Of a stretch of DNA of 6,033 nucleotides, positions 1 to 4,314 are shown piece by piece (the stretch's first letter is position 1; each line of letters begins with the position of its first letter). The stretch spans positions 1 through 6,033 of the forward strand of contig JALVKT010000018.1 of assembly GCA_027027675.1 (NCBI GenBank), given 5' to 3'. The position numbers and the translations under genes are program-made. The DNA is from Thermofilaceae archaeon (GTDB taxonomy: Archaea; Thermoproteota; Thermoprotei; Thermofilales; Thermofilaceae). Under the pieces are notes generated by a model. That model saw only the letters and a program-made list of their open reading frames with translations. It had not been told where the DNA came from and searched no databases.

Positions 1-137
1 TACGCGTTCCCCGAGCTCGGCACGACCGCTACGCCCGCGCGCTCGAGCTTCAGTAGGGCCTCCACGGTGGCGGGAGGTATCTTGTCCCTCTCATCAGTCA
101 TTGTCCCGTCTATGTCCGCGAACACTACCACCTTCAC
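1..137 (-). CDS. HAD-family phosphatase, archaeal phosphoglycolate phosphatase type (N-terminal 45 codons, truncated by window edge)
   Basis: Read on the minus strand from a GTG at 137-135, the fragment gives 45 residues beginning VKVVVFADIDGTMTDERDK. It shows HAD motif I, hhhDxDGT, with the nucleophile Asp8 and the general acid Asp10. It also shows a motif II of the form VVPSSGN near residues 38-44. An SGN at motif II is familiar from the archaeal 2-phosphoglycolate phosphatases (TA0175-like, cap type C2), which hydrolyse phosphoglycolate to glycolate; most related sugar phosphatases have TGR or similar there. The cap and motifs III/IV lie beyond the left edge, so the substrate is unproven. 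The GTG is chosen because it directly precedes the first beta strand, no ATG lies upstream in frame before a stop, and an A/T box sits about 25 bases upstream. It lies 50 bp downstream of the MazG-like gene on the same strand. Confidence 0.8.
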   Translation of the reverse strand, partial: MKVVVFADIDGTMTDERDKIPPATVEALLKLERAGVAVVPSSGNA

Positions 138-154
138 GCTGGATTCAACGGGCC

Positions 155-170
155 CCCAGTATTTTTCTGC
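155..170 (-). promoter_or_regulatory. Putative BRE/TATA box for the HAD phosphatase
   Basis: On the minus strand the run AGAAAAATAC (168-159) stands out in a GC-rich setting. Its centre is about 25 bases before the GTG at 137, the distance expected of an archaeal box A if the transcript is leaderless. It falls in the 50-bp gap after the MazG-like gene, so the phosphatase may be transcribed independently. Confidence 0.45.
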
Positions 171-187
171 TCCCTTAGTAGCGCTGC

Positions 188-466
188 TTAATCAACTAGC
201 ACCCAGCCCTCCCTGAAGCCTCCCCTCCGCCTCTTCTTCTCCTCAGCGGCCTCCTCCACGTCAGCCCAGCCGTAGCCGAGGGCCTCGGCGAGCGCCCGGA
301 GGGCCTCGTAGACGTCTGCCATCTCCTCGAGGGAGGGGTTGTCGCGGAGCTCCAGGGCCTCCTCCACCACCTTCTCCGCTAGCAGACGGGGCAGCTCCCC
401 GGGGCTTGCGCGCCTGTAGCGGCGGTGAGGCGCTATGAGGGGGATCTTGTCCCTGACAAGCTTCAC
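188..466 (-). CDS. MazG-like / phosphoribosyl-ATP pyrophosphohydrolase-like NTP-PPase (house-cleaning type)
   Basis: A 92-residue, mostly helical protein starting at GTG 466 with MKLVRDKIP. The VRDKIP opening and the RGGF segment near the C-terminus are hallmarks of small all-alpha NTP pyrophosphohydrolases of the COG4997 kind. The Mg-binding pattern is visible as E35-E36-x2-E39 in the first helix and E48-x2-D51 in the second, the EExxE...ExxD signature of the MazG/dUTPase-2/HisE superfamily. Members hydrolyse nucleoside triphosphates to monophosphate and pyrophosphate, usually to remove damaged or non-canonical nucleotides; the substrate cannot be read from sequence. The length suits a single-domain member acting as an oligomer in the cytoplasm. 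The start lies only 7 bp after the stop of the glutamine synthetase-like gene and no TATA box fits between them, so the two are probably cotranscribed. A HisE role is less likely because no his genes are present. Confidence 0.87.
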   Translation of the reverse strand: MKLVRDKIPLIAPHRRYRRASPGELPRLLAEKVVEEALELRDNPSLEEMADVYEALRALAEALGYGWADVEEAAEEKKRRRGGFREGWVLVD

Positions 467-473
467 CGGGCAT

Positions 474-1757
474 CTACCTGTAGAGGTACATGTTCCTCTC
501 CCAGTCCGTCACGACGTTTGGGTCGTCGGTAACGCTGTTCTCGTCCAGGTATTCGAGGTAGCCCTTCCACTCCGCCTTTTTCAGCTCCAAGTAGCGGCTG
601 GTAAGCTCCCCCGGGAATAGGGGTGCCCTCTCAGCCTCCTCCACGGCCTCCATTAGGCTCGTGGGGAGCCTCTCCAACCCCTGCCCGTGCTTGTACGCGT
701 CTAAGCGGTACTCCTCGCCCGGGTCTACGCGCTCCCTGAGCCCGGAGAGGCCTGCGTGGAGCACCGCCGCCAGCAGGAGGTACGGGTTGCCGGAGCTGTC
801 CGGGGCGCGGAGCTCGAGCCTATATGTGCGTCCCCTGGCCGAGGGTATCCTCACGTAGGCTGAGCGGTTCCCCCGGCCCCAGACCAGGTAGACGGGCGCC
901 TCCGCGCCGGCTACGAGCCTCTTGTAGGAGTTTACCGTGGGGTTCGTGTAGACTGATATGCGGCGGGCCCACTTTAGGAGGCCGCCTAGGAACCAGAGGC
1001 CCTCCTCTGAGAGCGGGTCTCCGGCGAAAACCTCCTCGCCGTCCCTCTGCGCCGAGATGTGGAGGTGCATGCCGTTGCCGGGAAGCCCCGGGAATGGCTT
1101 TGGCATGAACGTCACCGTCACCCCGTGGCTGTGGAAGAAGCTCCTCACCGCCTTCTTGAAGAACACGATGAAGTCTGCAAGCCTCAGCGGGTCGAAGGGG
1201 GGAGTCAGGAACTCGTGCTGGCCCGGCCCCACCTCGTGGTGGGTCAGCGGCACGTCCACGCCGTTCCCCGCCATGAGCTCCATGAACTCGGCCTTGAGCG
1301 TGTCAAGCGCGTCGATAGGGTATGTTGACATGTAGGTTCCCCTGTCGCCCGGCTTACCGTCTACAAGGGCGTAGAACTCCAGCTCCACGCCCATGGTGAA
1401 GCTAAGCGGCGCCTCGGCGGCGAGGCGGCGCAGGTAGGCCCGGGGGTACCAGGGCAGGGGCTTCCCGTCCCTGTAGAGGTCCGCCATCACCATTGCGCGT
1501 TTCTGCTCCCCCGCCGTGTAGAGCCACGTGCTCTCAAGGTCGGGTAGGGCGAGCATGTCCGAGTCCTCTATTGGGGCGTAGCCTATGCTGTAGCCGTCCA
1601 AGGGCACACCCTCCTCTAGGAGGGACAGGGCTTTAGTCGCTGCAACCGTCCTTGTCCTCAAGTCGCCGTTGAGGTCGAGCACGGCTATCTCCAAGACGTT
1701 GACGCCGCCCGCCCTGAGCGATTCGAGCAGCTGGGCGGCGCGTCTTTTCCTCTCCAC
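474..1757 (-). CDS. Glutamine synthetase-like protein (type I GlnA family)
   Basis: With a GTG start at 1757 this is a 427-residue GS-I family protein. An N-terminal beta-grasp domain (about 1-95, with D28 in LDLNG matching the D50 that borders the neighbouring active site) precedes the catalytic domain. Metal and substrate residues are all visible: E125-x-E127 (GVELEF), E175 and E182 (HHEVGPGQHE), H231 (GNGMHLH), R280 in NSYKR, flap E286 in GAEAP, R298 and R303 (NRSAYVRIP), E315 and R317 (RLELR). True GS-I joins ammonia to glutamate with ATP; relatives with the same residues glutamylate amines. The NGSGMH loop reads PGNGMH here (226-231), and no adenylylation-type Tyr motif is seen, so unregulated GS or a GlnA-like gamma-glutamyl ligase are both possible. 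The reading frame stays open to a GTG at 1901, but the extra 48 residues look non-family. It is followed closely by the MazG-like gene and diverges from the plus-strand gene. Confidence 0.88.
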   Translation of the reverse strand: MERKRRAAQLLESLRAGGVNVLEIAVLDLNGDLRTRTVAATKALSLLEEGVPLDGYSIGYAPIEDSDMLALPDLESTWLYTAGEQKRAMVMADLYRDGKPLPWYPRAYLRRLAAEAPLSFTMGVELEFYALVDGKPGDRGTYMSTYPIDALDTLKAEFMELMAGNGVDVPLTHHEVGPGQHEFLTPPFDPLRLADFIVFFKKAVRSFFHSHGVTVTFMPKPFPGLPGNGMHLHISAQRDGEEVFAGDPLSEEGLWFLGGLLKWARRISVYTNPTVNSYKRLVAGAEAPVYLVWGRGNRSAYVRIPSARGRTYRLELRAPDSSGNPYLLLAAVLHAGLSGLRERVDPGEEYRLDAYKHGQGLERLPTSLMEAVEEAERAPLFPGELTSRYLELKKAEWKGYLEYLDENSVTDDPNVVTDWERNMYLYR

Positions 1758-1803
1758 ACGTATATGTATGGCAGGTATGATTTCACGGTTTCTCGGCGGC
1801 AAA

Positions 1804-1813
1804 GAGTTATAGC
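1804..1813 (-). promoter_or_regulatory. Possible TATA box for the glutamine synthetase-like gene
   Basis: GCTATAACTC reads on the minus strand at 1813-1804. A start of transcription about 26 bases downstream would fall near 1783, giving a leader of about 25 nt before GTG 1757. A weaker alternative is GAAATCATACC at 1784-1774. On the plus strand the same block reads AAAGAGTTATAG and could serve a transcript starting near 1836. Confidence 0.35.
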
Positions 1814-1814
1814 C

Positions 1815-1832
1815 CTGCATGTACACGTGCAG
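1815..1832. promoter_or_regulatory. Near-palindrome beside the glutamine synthetase promoter
   Basis: The plus strand reads CTGCATGTACACGTGCAG. The outer five bases on each side are perfect inverted repeats (CTGCA/TGCAG); inside them one base pair mismatches and a further GT/AC pair matches. It directly adjoins the TATA-like box at 1804-1813, where a dimeric regulator could bind. An operator role, for example for an Lrp/AsnC-family protein, is inference only. Confidence 0.3.
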
Positions 1833-1842
1833 CTCGGGGCGC

Positions 1843-1886
1843 GTGACGAGACTATGGGGGTCCGACCCTCGCGGGAGTGACGAGAC
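1843..1886. repeat. Perfect 10-bp direct repeat in the divergent intergenic region
   Basis: GTGACGAGAC occurs at 1843-1852 and again at 1877-1886 on the plus strand, 34 bp apart start to start. Between them lies GGGTCCGACCC, an odd palindrome at 1858-1868. The repeats lie upstream of both divergent genes. They could be twin binding sites, or the C and C' boxes of a degenerate C/D-box RNA (see findings). The repeat itself is directly visible; its role is not known. Confidence 0.5.
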
Positions 1887-1912
1887 CCCTTTGGCCGACA
1901 CCCCTCTGAGAC

Positions 1913-1929
1913 GGGAAACCCATTTATGC
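1913..1929 (+). promoter_or_regulatory. Putative BRE/TATA box for the plus-strand gene
   Basis: GGGAAACC (1913-1920) followed by CATTTATG (1921-1928) matches an archaeal BRE plus box A. The TATA centre is about 28 bases before GTG 1954, which fits a leaderless transcript starting at or beside the start codon. This supports both the strand and the start chosen for the gene. Confidence 0.55.
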
Positions 1930-1953
1930 CTCTAGGCTCGGTAACCCTTCTGA

Positions 1954-2391
1954 GTGGACTTGCCGACTGTAAGGCTTAGAGGCGTGCTCTACGAGAGGCG
2001 CAGAGACGGGAGGGGCTACAGGAAGGGCTACTTCGTGGTCATAGCTGACGGCCGCCTCATAAAGAGCCTCGGAAGCAAGAAGAAGGACGGGTACAACGTT
2101 GACACAGAGGTGAAGTTTCGGCGCAGACTCCTCATAGTGGCCAAGGCCGGGCCCTCGGGGCTTGAGGGGTCGAAGCCCGACGGCGGAATATGGTACACGC
2201 TGATACTGATGCCCGGGGATAGGGAGAGGAAGCTCACGTTGAGGCTGCCCTACCACGAGGACGCGACGATACACCTCGAGATAAGCGGGGACTTCGACGT
2301 CTACAAGATGGAGTCGTGCGACTGGTGCCGCGAGGCAGACTTCATAAAGCTCGGCGAGCCGCTCGAGAACTACGAGCCCCCAGAGAAGTGA
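1954..2391 (+). CDS. Conserved-looking archaeal protein of unknown function with a CxxC motif
   Basis: A 145-residue protein starting at GTG 1954 (a TTG at 1960 is an alternative) that I do not recognise. It has no signal peptide or membrane segment and looks mainly beta: strands such as YFVVIADG (26-33), RRLLIVAKA (57-65), IWYTLILMP (79-87), KLTLRLP (93-99) and ATIHLEIS (104-111), broken by basic loops (SKKKDG, 41-46). Near the C-terminus C122-x2-C125 (SCDWCRE) could bind a metal or form a disulfide. Composition is rich in Lys, Arg and Glu, and codons match the neighbours (AGG, ATA, AAG, TAC, GAC), so the plus-strand reading is preferred to the 175-codon open frame opposite, whose product looks like antisense. 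It diverges from the glutamine synthetase-like gene and converges on the SerK-like gene, overlapping its end by 50 bp. It is the only plus-strand gene in the window. Confidence 0.72.
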   Translation: MDLPTVRLRGVLYERRRDGRGYRKGYFVVIADGRLIKSLGSKKKDGYNVDTEVKFRRRLLIVAKAGPSGLEGSKPDGGIWYTLILMPGDRERKLTLRLPYHEDATIHLEISGDFDVYKMESCDWCREADFIKLGEPLENYEPPEK

Positions 2392-2800
2392 GGGGCACGT
2401 TCGCCTCCCCCACGAGCTCTGAGACGTGCTTCTCACCGCCCTCCTCCACAACTACGTGCCTCGTGGTCTTCGGGGGGAAAAGCCTGCCTTTAAGGGCTCT
2501 CTCAACAACCTCGTCCTTAGAGGGAGGCGGACTCCCGTTCCAGCTCTTAACAACTATTTTCGGGTCGCCGTAGTCGACAAGGACGACGGGTATCTTTGAG
2601 GCCCCGATCCGCTTCAGCGCTTCAACTCGGTGGTGACCGTCAATGACCACCAGGGTTTCCCTGTCGGCGACTACAGGCTTCTTAAGTATCCCGTCCCTCA
2701 CGATCTCCTCTAGCAGCTCCTCGAGGTGCTTCTCATCTATCTCCTCGTGGGGGCGCAGCTCGTTTATGTTCACAAGCGCATGTTTCCGCACTATAGACAC
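2342..2800 (-). CDS. Short ParB/Srx-fold protein, SerK-like (probable free serine kinase family)
   Basis: A 152-residue protein starting at GTG 2800. The ParB/sulfiredoxin-type fold shows as VNINELRPHEEID (10-22), the helix EKHLEELLEEIVRDG (23-37), KKPVVADRETLVVIDGHHR (40-58) and a further strand with VVLVDYGDP (72-80). The PHEE, DGHHR and LFPPKTTRH (107-115) motifs recall archaeal SerK, the ADP-dependent kinase of Thermococcus kodakarensis that makes O-phosphoserine for cysteine synthesis, more than plasmid-partition ParB. An acidic residue of the PHEE region is the likely catalytic base, by analogy. SerK of Thermococcus is about 240 residues, so this one lacks a C-terminal part. The last 16 codons plus the stop lie opposite the 3' end of the plus-strand gene, and the tail (LGARSSRAARRAL) looks less conserved. 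The start is supported by a TATA box about 26 bases upstream. Function is by family, not proven. Confidence 0.78.
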   Translation of the reverse strand: MSIVRKHALVNINELRPHEEIDEKHLEELLEEIVRDGILKKPVVADRETLVVIDGHHRVEALKRIGASKIPVVLVDYGDPKIVVKSWNGSPPPSKDEVVERALKGRLFPPKTTRHVVVEEGGEKHVSELVGEANVPLTSLGARSSRAARRAL

Positions 2801-2820
2801 AAAATCTATACGTCAACCAC

Positions 2821-2837
2821 CGTTTAAAATCCTTTCC
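2821..2837 (-). promoter_or_regulatory. BRE/TATA box for the SerK-like gene
   Basis: On the minus strand GGAAAGG (2837-2831) is followed by ATTTTAAAC (2830-2822). The TATA centre is about 26 bases before GTG 2800, the classical archaeal spacing for a leaderless message. It begins just after the stop of the AbrB-PhoU gene, so the SerK-like gene probably has its own transcript. Confidence 0.6.
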
Positions 2838-2838
2838 G

Positions 2839-3879
2839 CTACACATCCAGGCCCAGAGTCGCCTCCAACACGTCACAGCTGTAATCTGACACTCTCCTGT
2901 AGCTGAAAAGCACCGTCCGCATCTTTATAGCCGCCTCTACGGGCAAGCCGTGAATACTCTTCACAACTTTCTCCTCCCTGGCCGCTATGAGGTCGGGCAT
3001 CGTGTCGAGAAGCCTGTGCGCCTCCCTCCTATCTCTCCTCAGGAACACGTCCACGCTTTCTTCGAAGAAGCGGGCCACAAGCCCAGCCATATCTGCAAGG
3101 CACCTCAGCTTCTTACAGGAGGCCCGGTCAACCTTCACGTCCCTACAGGTGTGCGCCACCGCGGCCGCATGGTCGGCTACGCGTTCAATGCTCTTCAGGA
3201 CGGAGGCGTAGGATAAGGTCTCATACAAGCCTTTCACGCCTATCTCGTCGGGCTGCAGGTACCCCTTTAAGAGCAGGAAGAGCTGCCTCATGCCGTAGAG
3301 GAAGAGCTTGTCTACGAGGTCGTCACGCGAGATTATCTCGTCAACCCTAGGCGGAGTCAGCGCAGCAGACTCAAAGTACTCCACGCAGTCGAGGAGCATG
3401 CTCTTCGAGACGCGGGACATCCTCCTCACGACCTCGTTGAGGGGGAGTTCCCGGATATTGACGAGTATGTGGATCACTGTTTCGCCGTCTGCCTCGCTGA
3501 GGATCTCCGCCCCCATAAGCTTCCTGGAGGCGAGGTCGCGTATTTTCTCGGCGAACACGTAGCCCTTTTCGGGCGGATACTTTACGGTTATCAGCTTGTA
3601 GCCTGCCAGGTAGCGCGCGGTTATCTCCCTGACTATAGAGTTTACCGTGTGGGGGGCTTCGGCCTTTAGCGTTACGGCGTTTTCGGGGGGCTTCTTGTAG
3701 CCGGGCAGTATGCGTAGGCTGCCGTCTGGCTGGGGCCTTACCTCTACTATGCTGCCCCGCTTTATGCCGTGCTTGCGGGCCCACTCTTTCGGCAGTGAGA
3801 CTATGTATGTTGAGCCTCCCATTAGCTGTACTTTTCGGATAAGCTTTTCAGGCATAACTGTGGCATCCATATATTCCAT
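2839..3879 (-). CDS. PhoU-domain protein with N-terminal SpoVT/AbrB DNA-binding domain
   Basis: A 346-residue archaeal phosphate-uptake-regulator-like protein. Residues about 12-60 form an AbrB-type swapped-hairpin DNA-binding domain, recognisable by KVQLMGGSTYIVSLPKEWAR, the GIKRGSIVEVRP turn and SLRILP. After a linker strand region (66-142), residues about 150-346 are helical PhoU repeats. The acidic metal-cluster motif is clear in KSIERVADHA (229-238), with related helices around SRDDLVDKLF (184-193) and YRRVSDYSCDV (327-337). Bacterial PhoU works with PstSCAB and PhoR; archaeal fusions like this probably act as DNA-binding regulators of phosphate genes, but no pst genes are in the window. 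ATG 3879 is the longest start; ATG at 3870 and ATG at 3855 are alternatives, and the last begins closest to the family's usual N-terminus. Two TATA boxes upstream fit the first two. It lies 37 bp after the PH/GRAM-like gene. Confidence 0.88.
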   Translation of the reverse strand: MEYMDATVMPEKLIRKVQLMGGSTYIVSLPKEWARKHGIKRGSIVEVRPQPDGSLRILPGYKKPPENAVTLKAEAPHTVNSIVREITARYLAGYKLITVKYPPEKGYVFAEKIRDLASRKLMGAEILSEADGETVIHILVNIRELPLNEVVRRMSRVSKSMLLDCVEYFESAALTPPRVDEIISRDDLVDKLFLYGMRQLFLLLKGYLQPDEIGVKGLYETLSYASVLKSIERVADHAAAVAHTCRDVKVDRASCKKLRCLADMAGLVARFFEESVDVFLRRDRREAHRLLDTMPDLIAAREEKVVKSIHGLPVEAAIKMRTVLFSYRRVSDYSCDVLEATLGLDV

Positions 3880-3885
3880 AGAATA
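3872..3885. promoter_or_regulatory. Inverted repeat across the PhoU-gene start codon
   Basis: TATTC-CATA-GAATA reads on the plus strand, a perfect 5-bp inverted repeat with a 4-base centre that contains the ATG (minus strand 3879-3877). Its place at the presumed transcription start would suit repression, possibly by the AbrB domain of the gene's own product. The role is inference. Confidence 0.3.
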
Positions 3886-3887
3886 GT

Positions 3888-3912
3888 TTTAATATATAGG
3901 TTTGTATATAAT
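3888..3912 (-). promoter_or_regulatory. AT-rich promoter of the AbrB-PhoU gene, two candidate TATA boxes
   Basis: The minus strand reads TTATATAC at 3911-3904 and TATATATTAAAA at 3899-3888. The first is about 28 bases before ATG 3879, the second about 24 bases before ATG 3870, so each would give a leaderless message from a different start codon. The stretch contrasts sharply with the GC-rich genes on either side. Confidence 0.5.
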
Positions 3913-3916
3913 ATTG

Positions 3917-4255
3917 CTAAATTTTAACCCCAAAAAGGTACTTGGACACCTCCTCCAGCCTCTCCGCGCACTTCTCTATCTTGGCCATCCACTTCTCAGG
4001 GTTCTTCACGCATATCTCGTAGGTCTCGTCCCCCGTGTCAACGTAGAGCTTTGACGAGAAAATCGACCTGTCAGTCCACACGTCGGCTACCTCCTCAAGC
4101 GGTATTACGTGTAAGCCGTACTTCGAGCGGAAAATTAGCCTCAGGTTAGTCAGGATTAGTTCTCCCTGGCCTGAGAGGGGGGACTTCATGCTTCCCTTTC
4201 CCCTAATGATGATATTTTCACCGACCCCTAGGAGTACCTCTCCTATCTTTCCCAT
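3917..4255 (-). CDS. Small PH/GRAM-like domain protein, function unknown
   Basis: A 112-residue soluble protein from ATG 4255. The core GELILTNLRLIF (31-42), followed by a basic turn (RSKYG), HVIPLEEVADVW (49-60), KLYVDTGDETYEICVKN (69-85) and a C-terminal helix (PEKWMAKIEKCAERLEEVSKYL), matches the strand order of GRAM/PH-like domains: an LTNxRLIF strand, a hairpin leading to IPLxxI, a strand recording a ligand surface, and a closing helix. Such domains bind lipids or proteins in eukaryotes; in archaea their partners are mostly unknown, so no role is assigned. There is no membrane helix, and the lone cysteines (C82, C96) form no motif. It sits between the moeA-like gene and the AbrB-PhoU gene, and its promoter carries a sequence shared with the latter. 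The domain match is by eye and moderate. Confidence 0.75.
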   Translation of the reverse strand: MGKIGEVLLGVGENIIIRGKGSMKSPLSGQGELILTNLRLIFRSKYGLHVIPLEEVADVWTDRSIFSSKLYVDTGDETYEICVKNPEKWMAKIEKCAERLEEVSKYLFGVKI

Positions 4256-4263
4256 AAATAATC

Positions 4264-4294
4264 TAATAGAATATTTTAGGATATCAATTATAAG
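4264..4294 (-). promoter_or_regulatory. AT-rich promoter region of the PH/GRAM-like gene
   Basis: The minus strand carries CTTATAATT (4294-4286) about 35 bases before ATG 4255, giving an expected start near 4264 and a leader of about 9 nt. Between the box and that start lies TAAAATATTCTAT (4278-4266), which nearly repeats TAAAACTATTCTAT (3891-3878) of the AbrB-PhoU promoter. TAAAATAT could itself act as box A with slightly short spacing. Confidence 0.4.
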
Positions 4295-4314
4295 GTTAAC
4301 GCATCCATGCTCCC

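Noticed and set aside
435..1335. Several plus-strand open frames opposite the glutamine synthetase-like gene
   Set aside because: All are opposite conserved catalytic motifs and their products are low-complexity Arg/Pro/Ser-rich sequences.
1858..1880. GC-rich hairpins (GGGTCCGACCC, CCCTCGCGGG) as a terminator or riboswitch
   Set aside because: The stems are very short, no U-run follows on either strand, and archaeal termination does not normally use such hairpins; no known riboswitch core is visible.
1758..1901. N-terminal 48-codon extension of the glutamine synthetase-like gene
   Set aside because: Its sequence does not resemble GS N-termini, it crosses a TATA-like box and a dyad, and GTG 1757 gives a start at the normal distance from the beta-grasp LDLNG motif.
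1924..2451. Minus-strand open frame of 175 codons opposite the unknown plus-strand gene
   Set aside because: The product has no recognisable motif and it overlaps the 3' part of the SerK-like gene in another frame. The plus reading has better codon use, a charged composition typical of these organisms and a well-placed promoter.
2342..2800. ParB plasmid/chromosome partition protein
   Set aside because: The PHEE, DGHHR and FPPKTTRH motifs fit SerK-like proteins; there is no helix-turn-helix domain, no ParA partner and no parS-like sites.
3371..3784. Minus-strand 137-codon open frame inside the AbrB-PhoU gene
   Set aside because: It is a +1 shadow full of Arg, Gly and Pro, while the overlapping frame has clear AbrB and PhoU motifs.
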